From: Arthrobacter sp. SLBN-112
GTDB lineage: Bacteria; Actinomycetota; Actinomycetes; Actinomycetales; Micrococcaceae
DNA length: 64,000 nt
Direction: 5' to 3'
Assembly (NCBI RefSeq): GCF_030944625.1
Contig: NZ_JAUSXY010000001.1
Span: 2,232,001 to 2,296,000, forward strand
Positions within the stretch are counted from its first letter, which is position 1; each line of letters opens with the position of its first letter. Below are positions 1 through 9,376 of this stretch, one piece after another. Position numbers and translations under genes: made by a program. Under the pieces are notes generated by a model that saw only the letters and a list, made by a program, of their open reading frames with translations, had not been told where the DNA came from and did not search any database.

Positions 1-32
1 GGAGTGAGGCCCCCAACCCCGAAGGACCTGCC

Positions 33-884
33 GTGCGCACTTTCATTTCCGCCCTCGCCACCGTGCTGGGCATCCTCCTGGCATCCGTTGCCGTACCCGC
101 CATGTGGGTGGACCGGAACATCATCCAGGAAGACGGATTCGTCCGGCTTGCGGCGCCGCTTGGCAAGAACGCGGATTTCCAGAAGAAACTCGCTGCCGCG
201 GCCGTGGGAACGATCGATACCGGTTCGGTCCCCGGTGCCCTTTCGGGGCTGGTCGATTCGGTGCTGGAGAAAGCCGCGGAGTCCCTGACCCAGCTTCCCG
301 GCTACCCCGCGGCGTGGGAGGAGACCCTTCGCAGGAGCCACCGCCTGAGCTTCGCCAGCCCCGCGGGGGAGTCCTCCGGCAACGCTCCGGCGTCGTCGCT
401 GACCCTCGACGTGGCCCCGTTGGTTGCGCTCGGTTCGGACGAAATCTCCCGTGCCACCCGCCTTCCACTCAACCCGCCCGAACAAACGCTGATCAACGTC
501 GGCCAGCCCGCACATCGCGAATGGGCGGAGCGGCTGGCCACCTATGCGCCCGTGGGCTACATCGCCGCCATCGGCTCCGGCATTGCATTCCTGTTGGCAC
601 TCGTTGCAGCCCGCCGCCGCTGGACCGTGCTGTTTGCTGCAGGCATTGGTGGCCTGGCCCTCGCCGGACTGTGGTCGCTCGGTGTGCAACTGGGATCGGC
701 CCGGGCCGTGACCACGGACACGGGCAACGCGGTGGCCAACATGTTCCGCGACCAATTCGTGGGCGCCGCAGCCGCAGACTTCCAATCGTGGATCGCCGGC
801 ACCGCGGTGACCGGCGGCGTCCTGGTGGCAGTGGGAATTGTGACGTTGTTCGCGTCCCGGAAACGGGTGCGGGCCAGCCGGTAG
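33..884 (+). CDS. Conserved actinobacterial membrane protein, function unknown
   Basis: GTG start; 283 residues. A hydrophobic N-terminal segment (about residues 4-26) is followed by an extracytoplasmic-looking stretch of about 145 residues rich in Ala, Ser and Pro, then three hydrophobic segments near residues 173-193, 197-216 and 255-275 and a basic tail. I see no catalytic motif and do not recognise a characterised family. It reads in the same direction as ispH, 9 bp downstream, so the two may be cotranscribed. Its 5' context lies outside the window. The reading frame is well supported by GC-rich third positions; the function is unknown. Confidence 0.75.
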   Translation: MRTFISALATVLGILLASVAVPAMWVDRNIIQEDGFVRLAAPLGKNADFQKKLAAAAVGTIDTGSVPGALSGLVDSVLEKAAESLTQLPGYPAAWEETLRRSHRLSFASPAGESSGNAPASSLTLDVAPLVALGSDEISRATRLPLNPPEQTLINVGQPAHREWAERLATYAPVGYIAAIGSGIAFLLALVAARRRWTVLFAAGIGGLALAGLWSLGVQLGSARAVTTDTGNAVANMFRDQFVGAAAADFQSWIAGTAVTGGVLVAVGIVTLFASRKRVRASR

Positions 885-893
885 CATGGAGGG

Positions 894-1973
894 ATGACCA
901 CCTCGGCTGTACCCCTTTCGATGCCAACCGTTCCGCGCCGGCGCCGCTCGCCCCAGGAAGTGGCGGCCGCGGCCCCCGTGAACGGAACCAAGAAGGTGCT
1001 GCTGGCCGCGCCCCGCGGCTACTGCGCCGGTGTTGACCGGGCAGTGATCGCCGTCGAGAAGGCGCTGGAACACTACGGGCCGCCCGTGTACGTCCGCAAG
1101 CAGATCGTCCACAATGTCCACGTGGTCAGCTCGCTGGAGGAAAAGGGCGCCATCTTCGTGGAAGAGACCGACGAAGTTCCCGAGGGCGCGCTGGTGATCT
1201 TCTCCGCCCACGGTGTTTCCCCCGCTGTGGTTGAATCCGCCGAGACCCGGGGCCTGCGCACCATCGATGCCACCTGCCCCCTGGTCACCAAGGTGCACAA
1301 GGAAGCCGTCCGCTTCGCCAAGGACGACTTCGACATCCTCCTGATCGGCCATGACGGCCATGAGGAAGTGGAAGGCACCTCCGGTGAGGCGCCGGACCAC
1401 ATCCAGATCATCAATGGCCCCCACGAAGTGGACAAGGTCACCGTCCGCGATCCCGAGAAGGTCATCTGGCTGTCGCAGACCACCCTCAGTGTCGACGAGA
1501 CCATGGAAACCGTCCGGTTGCTCAAGGACCGGTTCCCCACCCTGCAGGACCCGCCCAGCGATGACATCTGCTATGCCACCACAAACCGGCAGGTGGCCAT
1601 CAAGAAGATCGCGCCTAAAGCTGACCTGGTGATCGTGGTGGGCTCCGCCAACTCTTCCAATTCGGTCCGGCTGGTGGAGGTGGCGCTGGAATACGGCGCC
1701 AAGGCCTCGTACCGGGTGGACTTCGCCAACGAGGTTGACGAAGCCTGGTTTGAAGGCGTGGCCACCGTGGGTGTCACGTCCGGCGCCTCTGTTCCGGAGG
1801 TCCTGGTGCAGGACGTCCTGAGGCTCCTGGCCGACTATGGCTATGGTGCGGTGGAGGAAGTGGTCACTGCCGAGGAAGACCTGCTGTTCTCCCTGCCCAA
1901 GGAGCTCCGGGCAACCCTCAAGGAAGCCGGCGACGTCAGCCGCGCCCTGGGTGGCCGCCGGCCCCGCAGCTGA
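894..1973 (+). CDS. ispH: 4-hydroxy-3-methylbut-2-enyl diphosphate reductase
   Basis: Last step of the MEP isoprenoid pathway: reductive dehydration of HMBPP to IPP and DMAPP by a cytosolic Fe-S enzyme. All three cluster cysteines are visible: C44 in [12 protein letters not shown]128 in [11 protein letters not shown] and C226 in [10 protein letters not shown]. The [10 protein letters not shown] segment carries the catalytic Glu region. At 359 residues it has a 30-residue N-terminal extension relative to the minimal enzyme, common in actinobacterial copies. It lies upstream of ychF as in mycobacteria (lytB2-ychF), with rmuC inserted in opposite orientation. Confidence 0.96.
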   Translation: MTTSAVPLSMPTVPRRRRSPQEVAAAAPVNGTKKVLLAAPRGYCAGVDRAVIAVEKALEHYGPPVYVRKQIVHNVHVVSSLEEKGAIFVEETDEVPEGALVIFSAHGVSPAVVESAETRGLRTIDATCPLVTKVHKEAVRFAKDDFDILLIGHDGHEEVEGTSGEAPDHIQIINGPHEVDKVTVRDPEKVIWLSQTTLSVDETMETVRLLKDRFPTLQDPPSDDICYATTNRQVAIKKIAPKADLVIVVGSANSSNSVRLVEVALEYGAKASYRVDFANEVDEAWFEGVATVGVTSGASVPEVLVQDVLRLLADYGYGAVEEVVTAEEDLLFSLPKELRATLKEAGDVSRALGGRRPRS

Positions 1974-2015
1974 CGATCAACCGCTGCGGGGGAAGGCGAC
2001 AAGCAGGAATCAAAA

Positions 2016-2052
2016 GGAAGGGCCGGGCAGTTCGCAACTGCCTGGCCCTTCC
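2016..2052. terminator. Bidirectional hairpin between ispH and rmuC
   Basis: An inverted repeat with about 17-bp arms (GGAAGGGCC...GGCCCTTCC) and one wobble pair around a tiny CG loop sits between the convergent ends of ispH and rmuC. There is no strong T-tract, as is usual in high-GC actinobacteria. Confidence 0.7.
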
Positions 2053-2070
2053 AGCATCCAAGGACTATCC

Positions 2071-3297
2071 TCAGGCCGCTTCGTCGTCGCCCTGGAGTTC
2101 GGGTGCCACCAAGGCGCGCGGCGTTGCCTCCACAAGGGAGGGCGTGGCCAGGCCAGCCTCTTCCAAGGTGTTGAGCTTCCGCGCCGTGGGCAGGATCCGG
2201 GCTTCCAAGGTGCCCACCATGGCGTTGTAGCGGTCCACCGACGATTTCAGGGAAGAACCGAGTTTCCCGACGTTCTCACCCAAGGTTCCCATCCGGTCGT
2301 ACAGCTGTCGCGCGAGCTCGAACAACTCGCGGGCGCTGTCCGTCAGGACGTCCTGGCGCCACGTGAACGCTACGGATTTCAGCACCGCCAGCAGGGTACT
2401 CGGCGAGGCCAGGACCACGTTCCGCGACAACGCATGGTCCAGGAGACCGGCGTCTGCCGTCAGCGCGGCCGCAAGGATGGATTCGGCCGGAATGAAGCAG
2501 ACCACCAGCTCCGGGGAATTCCCGGGGATCTCCCAGTATTTCTTGGTGCCCAACGCGTCCACGTGGGCCCTCAAGGCCTTGGCGTGGGCAGCCAGCAGCG
2601 CCTGGCTGCGGGCGTCGTTACCGGCCCGCACCCCGGACGGCTGGACCGTGCGGGGATCCGCAGTACCCAGTTCCTGTGCCTCCAGATAGGACGACAACGG
2701 CACTTTGGCGTCCACCACCAGTTGTTTCCCGCCCGGCAGTTGCACCACCAGGTCAGGTCGGACGGAAGAATCGTGGCCCGCACTGTGGACCTGCTCCACG
2801 AAGTCCACGTGGCGGAGCATTCCCGCGGCCTCCACGACGCGCCGGAGCTGTACCTCGCCCCATTGGCCCCTGGCGCTGTTTGACCGCAGGGCCGATTCCA
2901 GGGCGTGCGTGGAGCGGATCAGCTGTTCGTCGGACAGCCGGGCTTCCTGCAATTGCTGCGCAAGCTGGCCGTACTGTTCCACCCGGTCCCGTTCCAGGAG
3001 TGCCACCTGCTGCTGGACCGCGGAAAGCTTCTCGGCCACCGGGGCCAGGGCTCGCAGCACGCTGCCGTCCTGCGTCCTTGCCTCGCCCAGCTCACGGTTC
3101 TGGGCAGCTAAAAGCCGCCTTTCGGCGTCGGCCGCTGCCAACTGGGCCGTCACTTCCGAAAGCCGGGACGAGACTCCGTCAAAGTCCGTTTCCAGTCCGC
3201 GTGAGTTCCTGCGCATCAGGACATAGGTGGCGGCGGCACCGGCGATTGCACCGAGCAGCAACATGAGAAGGGCCAGAATCAAGGCAAATGCATCCAT
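2071..3297 (-). CDS. rmuC: DNA recombination protein RmuC homologue
   Basis: RmuC-family protein of 409 residues from the ATG at 3297; an in-frame start 15 codons upstream adds a sequence not typical of the family. Residues 1-25 form one membrane anchor (MDAFALILALLMLLLGAIAG), followed by a coiled-coil stretch of about 100 residues and then the RmuC domain, with typical segments such as RGQWGEVQLRRVVEAAGM and VVDAKVPLSSY. The family limits inversions and genome rearrangement in E. coli and carries a nuclease-like fold; its exact biochemistry here is inferred. It converges on ispH across a hairpin. Confidence 0.88.
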   Translation of the reverse strand: MDAFALILALLMLLLGAIAGAAATYVLMRRNSRGLETDFDGVSSRLSEVTAQLAAADAERRLLAAQNRELGEARTQDGSVLRALAPVAEKLSAVQQQVALLERDRVEQYGQLAQQLQEARLSDEQLIRSTHALESALRSNSARGQWGEVQLRRVVEAAGMLRHVDFVEQVHSAGHDSSVRPDLVVQLPGGKQLVVDAKVPLSSYLEAQELGTADPRTVQPSGVRAGNDARSQALLAAHAKALRAHVDALGTKKYWEIPGNSPELVVCFIPAESILAAALTADAGLLDHALSRNVVLASPSTLLAVLKSVAFTWRQDVLTDSARELFELARQLYDRMGTLGENVGKLGSSLKSSVDRYNAMVGTLEARILPTARKLNTLEEAGLATPSLVEATPRALVAPELQGDDEAA

Positions 3298-3387
3298 GGC
3301 TTCACTGTTGCACGGGCCTCTGACAATCACGGCCAGTGACATCCCCGGGTACTGGCCGCAGGGACCCGGCGGGTAGAATCAATGCTC

Positions 3388-4473
3388 GTGGCTCTTACTA
3401 TTGGCATCGTCGGACTGCCCAACGTCGGCAAATCAACTCTTTTCAACGCACTGACCCGCAACCAGGTGCTCGCGGCGAACTACCCGTTCGCCACGATCGA
3501 GCCCAACGTCGGCGTCGTCAACCTGCCGGATCCGCGGCTGGAGAAGCTGGCTGCCATCTTCGGATCCCAGCGAGTGCTTCCCGCGGCCGTGTCCTTCGTC
3601 GACATCGCCGGCATCGTCAAGGGCGCCTCGGAGGGCGAAGGACTGGGCAACCAGTTCCTGGCCAACATCCGCGAGGCTGAGGCGATCGCTCAGGTGGTCC
3701 GAGTGTTCGATGACCCCGACGTCATCCACGTCGACGGTAAGGTGGACCCCCGGTCCGACATGGAGACGATCAACACCGAGCTGATCCTCGCCGATCTCCA
3801 GACGATCGAGAAGGCCGTCCCGCGGATCGAAAAAGAAGTCAAGATTAAGAAGCGCGAAGCCGCCGAACTGGCCGCCGTCAAGGCTGCCCAGGCCGTGCTG
3901 GAACGCGGGGACACCATCTTCTCTTCGATCAAGAGCGACAAACTGGAGATGGAGCACCTGAAGGAACTCGGCCTGCTGACGGCCAAGCCCTTCATCTACG
4001 TCTTCAACGCGGACGAGGGAATCCTGGGCAGCCCGGAAAAGCAGGAGGAGCTGCGCGCCATGGTGGCTCCGGCCGACTGCATCTTCCTCGACGCGAAGCT
4101 GGAATCAGACCTCGTTGAACTCGACGAGGCGGAAGCCCGAGAGATGCTCGAGATGAACGGCCAGGACGAATCCGGCCTCGACCAATTGGCCCGTGTTGGC
4201 TTCCACACGCTGGGGCTGCAGACCTACCTCACTGCCGGGCCGAAAGAGACCCGCGCCTGGACCATCCGGCGGGGCGATACGGCTCCCCAGGCCGCCGGTG
4301 TGATCCACTCTGACTTCCAGCGCGGATTCATCAAAGCCGAGGTGGTCTCCTTCAACGACCTCATCGACGCAGGTTCCATGGCCGAGGCAAAGTCCCGCGG
4401 CAAGGTCCGGATCGAAGGCAAGGAATATGTCATGGCCGACGGCGACGTGGTTGAATTTAGATTTAATGTATAG
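3388..4473 (+). CDS. ychF: Redox-regulated ATPase YchF (OBG family)
   Basis: P-loop NTPase that binds ribosomes and participates in stress responses. G1 motif GLPNVGKST lies at the N-terminus; the G4 motif is NADE (NxxE) rather than NKxD, the hallmark of ATP preference in YchF. A central coiled coil and C-terminal TGS domain follow. I chose the GTG at 3388 (361 aa, MALTIGIVG) because it matches family length; an ATG two codons upstream (3382) is also possible. Oddly, the last nine codons including the stop (GTT GAA TTT AGA TTT AAT GTA TAG) are AT-rich and use codons rare in this genome. A GC-rich synonymous version lies at 10772-10799. This suggests the 3' end was replaced by an inserted element. 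Confidence 0.95.
   Translation: MALTIGIVGLPNVGKSTLFNALTRNQVLAANYPFATIEPNVGVVNLPDPRLEKLAAIFGSQRVLPAAVSFVDIAGIVKGASEGEGLGNQFLANIREAEAIAQVVRVFDDPDVIHVDGKVDPRSDMETINTELILADLQTIEKAVPRIEKEVKIKKREAAELAAVKAAQAVLERGDTIFSSIKSDKLEMEHLKELGLLTAKPFIYVFNADEGILGSPEKQEELRAMVAPADCIFLDAKLESDLVELDEAEAREMLEMNGQDESGLDQLARVGFHTLGLQTYLTAGPKETRAWTIRRGDTAPQAAGVIHSDFQRGFIKAEVVSFNDLIDAGSMAEAKSRGKVRIEGKEYVMADGDVVEFRFNV
4446..4473 (+). repeat. ychF 3'-end repeat, copy 1 (putative attL)
   Basis: These 28 bases form the current end of ychF and encode VVEFRFNV plus stop. Aligned with copy 2 (10772-10799), differences fall almost only at synonymous positions, and this copy is much more AT-rich than surrounding ychF. That is the pattern expected when an integrating element brings its own version of a gene 3' end at the left junction. 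Confidence 0.65.
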
Positions 4474-4546
4474 GCCCTGACCCGGTGGTGGCGCCTGCCT
4501 GAATATGTCCAATTGATTCAGAACCCCTCACCAACAGCTTTGCAGC

Positions 4547-4594
4547 ACGAAAGTAGCCTGCCGGGACATTCTTGTCCCGGCAGGCTACTTTCGT
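4547..4594. terminator. Perfect 22-bp inverted repeat between convergent ychF and aldehyde dehydrogenase
   Basis: The left arm 4547-4568 and right arm 4573-4594 are perfectly complementary around the loop TTCT (arm begins ACGAAAGTAGCC). It lies between convergent genes and most simply acts as a bidirectional terminator. It also lies within about 100 bp of the inferred left end of the islet. Confidence 0.75.
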
Positions 4595-4609
4595 ATCGTT
4601 CCGCTTGTT

Positions 4610-6085
4610 TTAGAGGCGGGTGACTCCGATTGTGTGGTCGGTGGTGAATTCCTCTATGGCCCAGTCGCCGTTAAAGCGGCCCAACCCGGAATTGCGTTGC
4701 CCGCCGAAGGCCACGTGCGCTTCATCCTGGATTGTCATCTCGTTGATGAAGGTCATACCGGCCTTGACCTTGTGGGCGAACTGCAGGCCGCGGTCGAGGT
4801 TCTGGGTAAAGACGGCGCTGGAAAGGCCGTAAGCGTGGTCGTTGGCGAGGTCAAGGGCGTGATCCTCGTCCTCGGCCCTCAGGATGGCGACCATGGGGCC
4901 GAAGATCTCCTCGCGGGCGATCTCCATGTCAGGGGTGACATCGGCGAAAACGTGCGGGGGCACCACCCGACCGCTGATCTCGCCTTCGACGACGGTGCGG
5001 GCGCCGGCCTCCTGGGCCCATGTGATTTTCTGTTTGAGTCCTGCAAGCTGGGAGTCGTTGACCACAGGGCCCACCAGGGTGCCCTCGGCGGTGGGGTCGC
5101 CGTACGCCACGGACGAGGCAGCCTCGGCGAAACGGGAGACGAACTCCTCGTAGACCGGGGCTTGGACAATGATCCGGTTGACGGACATGCAGATCTGGCC
5201 GGAGTGCAGGAAAGCGCCCGGGACGGCGGCGGCCACGGCCGCTTCGAGGTTGGCGTCGTCGAGGACCACCAAGGGGGCGTTACCGCCAAGCTCCAGGGCC
5301 ACTTTCTTCAGGTGTTCGCCGCTGGTGGCCACCGTACCCACGTTCTGTCCAACCGGGGTGGAGCCGGTGAAGGAGATCAGTCCCGGCACAGGGTGGGCCA
5401 CGAAGTCGTCACCGATCTCCGAGCCGGCACCGATGACAGTGGAGAGCACTCCTGCCGGCAGGCCTGCTTCCTCGAAGATGCGTGCCAGGATGAGCGCGCC
5501 GGTAACGGGAGTGTCGCTGGCCGGTTTGAGGACCACGGCGTTACCCAGGGCCAGGGCCGGGGCGACAGACCGCTGGGACAGATGCAGTGGGAAGTTCCAG
5601 GGGCTGATCACGCCCACCACCCCGATCGGCTTGCGGTAGACGCGCATCTCTCGGTTGGGGGTGTTGGAGTCAAAGATCCTGCCGTGGACCCGAGTGGGAA
5701 ATGATGCCGACTCCTGCGTGATTCCGACGGCGAGGGAGACCTCGATGTTGGCCTTCAGCAAGGTGGAACCGGACTCGCGTACCAGCCAGTCCACGATTTC
5801 TTCGCGGCGTTCCTCGAGGATCTGCGCGGCACGGCGCATCACCTGCTGGCGCTCGGCCGGCGGCAGGGCGGCCCACCCGGTCTGGGCCGCCTCGGCGGCC
5901 CGGTAGGCGTCGTCGACGTCTGCGACGGAAGCCTGACGGATGGTGGTCAGTACGCTGTCGTCGTAGGGGTTGGTCACGGTGAGGGTCTTCGCCGACTGGC
6001 CCTCACGCCACTTTCCGGCGATGTATTGCAGGGTAGTGGACTGGCCGGCGAATGTAGCCGGAGCTTCGATGGTGGAGATGGTCAT
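4610..6085 (-). CDS. Benzaldehyde/vanillin-type NAD(P)-dependent aldehyde dehydrogenase
   Basis: ALDH superfamily, 491 aa. Visible catalytic residues: N164 in PWNFP, K187 in VLKPAS, E265 in LELGG and nucleophile C299 in GQICMS. The sequence resembles the vanillin/benzaldehyde dehydrogenase branch (family judgement from memory), which oxidises aromatic aldehydes to acids. It is the last gene of a minus-strand group after the carotenoid-oxygenase-like and VAO-like genes, so it probably removes the aldehyde produced by the double-bond cleavage step. The gap to the upstream gene is 43 bp. The gene class is secure; the substrate is inferred from context. Confidence 0.85.
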   Translation of the reverse strand: MTISTIEAPATFAGQSTTLQYIAGKWREGQSAKTLTVTNPYDDSVLTTIRQASVADVDDAYRAAEAAQTGWAALPPAERQQVMRRAAQILEERREEIVDWLVRESGSTLLKANIEVSLAVGITQESASFPTRVHGRIFDSNTPNREMRVYRKPIGVVGVISPWNFPLHLSQRSVAPALALGNAVVLKPASDTPVTGALILARIFEEAGLPAGVLSTVIGAGSEIGDDFVAHPVPGLISFTGSTPVGQNVGTVATSGEHLKKVALELGGNAPLVVLDDANLEAAVAAAVPGAFLHSGQICMSVNRIIVQAPVYEEFVSRFAEAASSVAYGDPTAEGTLVGPVVNDSQLAGLKQKITWAQEAGARTVVEGEISGRVVPPHVFADVTPDMEIAREEIFGPMVAILRAEDEDHALDLANDHAYGLSSAVFTQNLDRGLQFAHKVKAGMTFINEMTIQDEAHVAFGGQRNSGLGRFNGDWAIEEFTTDHTIGVTRL

Positions 6086-6128
6086 GGGGTGTCGCTCCTG
6101 TTCAGGTTATGCGGGAAGTATGGCTGGA

Positions 6129-7583
6129 CTAGTTGGTGTGTTCGCTGGCCAGGACCCGGAGGGAGTCTTCGATCTGCTCGCGGTCGGACCAGCTGCCGTG
6201 GAAGCCGAAGGGAATGCGTCCGGGCAGCTTCACCCTGGCCAGCGGGGTGCGGCCGAAATCCGCGGTGTCATAGATGCACAGCTCTGATAGCTCCGTCTGG
6301 CGGTTCCACCAGATGGAGAGCAGGTAACCGTCGTCCTCATTCACGGCCCCGGTCCGCGGCACGAAGATCGGTTCGGAGGGGTTGGTCAGGTCATCCAGCC
6401 CTTCGATGACCGTGACCGTTTCCTTGGTGAGGTCGGTCTTGGCCAGGCCGTCGCTCATGGTGTCGGCGTCCCGGCCACGGGTGGTGGCGAAGTAGCCGAA
6501 CTTGTGTTCCAGGCCGACCTTGTTCGGGTTGATGGCCGGGAACTCGCCCGCGATGTGGCTGGTGGCCTGGTTGGTAACGCGTCCGGTGGCGGTGTTGACG
6601 GTCCAGCGCCACGGGATGGCGTTCATGAACCACTCATGGGAGTCAACGGGCCGGGTGATGCGGTCCGCCGGGGTGCCGAAGCGTTCTTTGATGCGGGGGG
6701 CTTCGATGACGATTTCGTTGCCTCGCTCGTAGGCGTTGAAGAAGTGGGTCGGGAAGAACGTCTCGTCGACCCGGTAGGTGCGCACTTCGTGGGTCGTCCG
6801 GTGCATGGTGACAATCTCGACACCGTTGTTCGTGGCTGCGGGGTCCCACACGAGGCCCGGCTTGCCCTGGCCGATATTCGGAGCCAGGAAAAGCCCCGGG
6901 GTGACGAAGAAGATCGCGTAGTTCTTGCTCACCGCGAAGTCGTGGAACATGGACGGGGCACTGGTGCTGAAGGCGAAGGTGTCGAGGACCTTGCCGTGCC
7001 GGTCTGCCTCGTACCAGGTGACGTTGGTACCCATGTAGGAGTAGAAGAGCATATTGCCGGTGTCCGGGTCGAGTTTGTAGTGGGCGGTGCAGGTGAACGG
7101 GACATCGCCGTTGAAGTCATAGGTCCCGAACGTTTCCAGGGACTGCGGATTCATCTGGTGCGGCAGGCCGCCCTCGAAGAATACGAGCAGCCGGTCGGCG
7201 AGGACGCCGACATTGGTGTTGGGCACGTTCTTCATGGGCGGGGCGCCGGCCGGCAGCGATGGGGCGGTGCCGCCGTTGACGAACCCGGAGTAGACCGCCT
7301 CCCCCGCTTCCATCTCGACTTTGAGCGCGTCGGTCATGACCCATTTGTTCCGGTAGGCGGCCTTGCCGTCACGCAGATACGTTGCGTAAACCATGCCGTC
7401 ACCTTCGAACCAGTGGTAGCGGTCCGTGTTGCGCGGCTTGAACTTGGGGTTGGACCCGGTGCGGAACAAGGCTCCGTCCAGGTCATCGGGAATCTTGCCG
7501 ATGACCTCCAGGTCGAAGGCTTCGGTCTCCTCATGCCAGGGGGTGAAGGGGCCGTTGAGGAACTTGTTGTCTGTCTCCCACAT
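6129..7583 (-). CDS. Carotenoid-oxygenase-family dioxygenase (lignostilbene / isoeugenol cleavage-like)
   Basis: 484 aa seven-bladed propeller family using non-haem Fe(II). The four iron ligands are visible: H168 (TAHYKLDP), H214 (MFHDFAVS), H280 (THFFNAYE) and H462 (FGFHGSW). The family cleaves C=C bonds of carotenoids, stilbenes or phenylpropenes (isoeugenol to vanillin). Neighbouring VAO-type oxidase and benzaldehyde-type ALDH favour an aromatic substrate. However, the lysine that contacts the phenol in characterised lignostilbene dioxygenases appears to be phenylalanine here (VFFEGG, F136), as in apocarotenoid cleavers. Substrate therefore unassigned. It is the middle gene of a probable three-gene operon. 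Confidence 0.85.
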   Translation of the reverse strand: MWETDNKFLNGPFTPWHEETEAFDLEVIGKIPDDLDGALFRTGSNPKFKPRNTDRYHWFEGDGMVYATYLRDGKAAYRNKWVMTDALKVEMEAGEAVYSGFVNGGTAPSLPAGAPPMKNVPNTNVGVLADRLLVFFEGGLPHQMNPQSLETFGTYDFNGDVPFTCTAHYKLDPDTGNMLFYSYMGTNVTWYEADRHGKVLDTFAFSTSAPSMFHDFAVSKNYAIFFVTPGLFLAPNIGQGKPGLVWDPAATNNGVEIVTMHRTTHEVRTYRVDETFFPTHFFNAYERGNEIVIEAPRIKERFGTPADRITRPVDSHEWFMNAIPWRWTVNTATGRVTNQATSHIAGEFPAINPNKVGLEHKFGYFATTRGRDADTMSDGLAKTDLTKETVTVIEGLDDLTNPSEPIFVPRTGAVNEDDGYLLSIWWNRQTELSELCIYDTADFGRTPLARVKLPGRIPFGFHGSWSDREQIEDSLRVLASEHTN

Positions 7584-7603
7584 GGTGGTGCCTTTCGGTC
7601 TCT

Positions 7604-7639
7604 GAGTTCTTGGGGTTCTTGGAGTTCTAGGAGTTCCTG
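7604..7639. repeat. Four tandem 9-bp units across the 3' end of the VAO-like gene
   Basis: Four imperfect units of GAGTTCTTG with a 9-bp period run from inside the last codons of the VAO-like gene, through its stop codon (7627-7629), into the gap before the next gene. On the minus strand this reads as repeats of AAC TCC AAG, with one unit carrying TAG. Confidence 0.7.
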
Positions 7640-9198
7640 GCCGGCGAGGGCCAGATGCCGTGGTTGCCCGGCGAGAGCGTTCCGGCGGGGTCCAGCGCGT
7701 CCTTGAGGGAGGTGTAGAGCCGGTTCAGGGCGTGGTCGTTGAAGTCGAAGTTTCCTGCCACGTGCTCGATCAGCGAGGGGTGGGCGCGGTATTCGCTCCA
7801 GCCCCATTCGGCGGCCTTTTCACACATGAGGTCGACGGCGGCGTGGGCGGCTGCCGCTTCGGAGGGGTCGTTCACGTCGAAGAAGACCATGCAGGCGCCC
7901 ACGAGGCTGCGCGTGTTGGCGATCCAGCCGAAGCCCGCCACCAGTCCGGCTTCTTCGAGGATGGTGCGGACCATAAGCTCGTGCTTAGCGGCGGATTCGC
8001 CGTCGAACGGGATCGCGGGCGAGAAGTCGATGTGACCCACGTTTTCGCCGATGTGCTTCTTCATCATATCCAGCAGGAACATGTTAGGGATGCCGGCCGG
8101 GACCAGGTCCAGCGGGTGCACTTCTTCCGGGCTGACGTCGCCGCGGTAGGACCTGAGGTCCACGATGACGCCGGGAAGGTGGGCGACGGCGGCGGTGACA
8201 ATGCGGCGCCGTGCCTCCACAACGGCTTCGTGGCCGTAGAAGGCGATGCGGGCGTGCCAGCGTCCCGGGGGCAGCGTCGCGGACAGCTTCGCCGCCTTCG
8301 ACATCCCGGTGGTGTCCTCCATCGGGTTGGCCCGGCCGTCCACGGGTTCCGGTGAGCTGGTGATCAGCGGCAGGCCCTGGATGGTGCCGTCCAGCACCAG
8401 AGGGCGGAGCGCGTCGATCAGCGGAGCGATATCCTCGTCTTTGTGGCAGATGACCGCCCCGGTGGTGAACACCTCAGGCTCAGGCATGAGCCAGACGCCC
8501 ATCTTGGACACGATGCCGAAGTTCGACTGCATGAACAGGCTGTCCAGGGACGGGCCAAAGCCGCGCTTGTGCCGCTGCCACATGGGGCTGTTGCTCATTG
8601 CGCCGAGGCCGGTACGGACCACTTCGCCGGAGGCGAGGACCAACTCCATGCCGCAGACGGCACTTGCATGGTCGCCGTTGACGGTGTAGCCGTAGCCGTG
8701 GTCCAGGGTGTTGCCGATGATGCTGCCCCAGCCGAGGTCCGGGACCGAAATCCAGAGCTTCAGCCCGCGGGCCTTGATCTCCTTGTAGAGGTCGAAGAAG
8801 CTGACTCCGGGCTCGAGCAGGGCGTAGCCGGCGGCTTCATTGATTTCCAGAATCCTGTTCATCCTGCGCAGGCTCAGCACGACGGAGCCGTTGATCACCG
8901 GTGCGGAGCCGCCGTAGCCGTAGTTGCGTCCGGTGGAGGAGGTCCAGAGCTTGATCTGGAGTTCGTTGGCGATTCGGACCACGGCCTGTATTTCCTCAAC
9001 GGTGGAGGGCTGGACCACAAATGAGGGCTGGTAGTCCTTGGCGTCGTCGCCCTCATAGGGGTCGCGGAAATCCTTGACCTGGCTTTCATCCAGCAGGACG
9101 GCGTCGGCCCCGAGGACCTCGGTCATCCGCGCAATGGCCTCAGTCAGGACCGACGATGAGTCTTTGAGTTCAGCGGTGGTTGTCATGTGCTGTGTCAC
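7627..9198 (-). CDS. VAO/PCMH-family flavoprotein oxidase (eugenol oxidase / vanillyl-alcohol oxidase-like)
   Basis: FAD-linked oxidase, 523 aa from a GTG; an ATG four codons in (9186) is an equally good start. The FAD-binding PP-loop region is present (TSSTGRNYGYGGSAP, residues 87-100). Phenolate-site residues of VAO and eugenol oxidase appear conserved: Tyr near 93-95, Asp154 in VPDLGWGS, Tyr470-Arg471 in EYRAH. The C-terminus (KDALDPAGTLSPGNHGIWP) matches the family. The family oxidises para-alkyl or para-allyl phenols, for example eugenol to coniferyl alcohol. The covalent-FAD histidine (REMHH in VAO) is missing; the region reads NTRSLVGAC. First gene of the minus-strand group, divergent from the regulator. 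Confidence 0.85.
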   Translation of the reverse strand: MTQHMTTTAELKDSSSVLTEAIARMTEVLGADAVLLDESQVKDFRDPYEGDDAKDYQPSFVVQPSTVEEIQAVVRIANELQIKLWTSSTGRNYGYGGSAPVINGSVVLSLRRMNRILEINEAAGYALLEPGVSFFDLYKEIKARGLKLWISVPDLGWGSIIGNTLDHGYGYTVNGDHASAVCGMELVLASGEVVRTGLGAMSNSPMWQRHKRGFGPSLDSLFMQSNFGIVSKMGVWLMPEPEVFTTGAVICHKDEDIAPLIDALRPLVLDGTIQGLPLITSSPEPVDGRANPMEDTTGMSKAAKLSATLPPGRWHARIAFYGHEAVVEARRRIVTAAVAHLPGVIVDLRSYRGDVSPEEVHPLDLVPAGIPNMFLLDMMKKHIGENVGHIDFSPAIPFDGESAAKHELMVRTILEEAGLVAGFGWIANTRSLVGACMVFFDVNDPSEAAAAHAAVDLMCEKAAEWGWSEYRAHPSLIEHVAGNFDFNDHALNRLYTSLKDALDPAGTLSPGNHGIWPSPARNS

Positions 9199-9376
9199 GC
9201 TCCGTTGCTTGACGGGTGTTCAACTCCGAACACCGATTGGTTCAAGTGTGGTGTGGGGCACAGGGTTGGTTCTTGGTGCCGGACGGCAAGAAAAGCCGTT
9301 CCGTATGGCGCCCGGGAGCAAAGACGGTGCGCGCATCCCTATACTTGGCTTCCGGTAGGCAAGACCAAAGGGGTTT
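9199..9376. promoter_or_regulatory. Divergent promoter region between the catabolic operon and its regulator
   Basis: 178 bp between the divergently oriented VAO-like gene and the PucR-type regulator. It must hold both promoters and presumably the operator, but I could not define a convincing -35/-10 pair or palindrome. Confidence 0.5.

Noticed and set aside
1837..2883. A 348-codon open frame antisense to rmuC
   Set aside because: It overlaps the ispH end, passes through the terminator hairpin and covers rmuC in antisense; no protein-family features.
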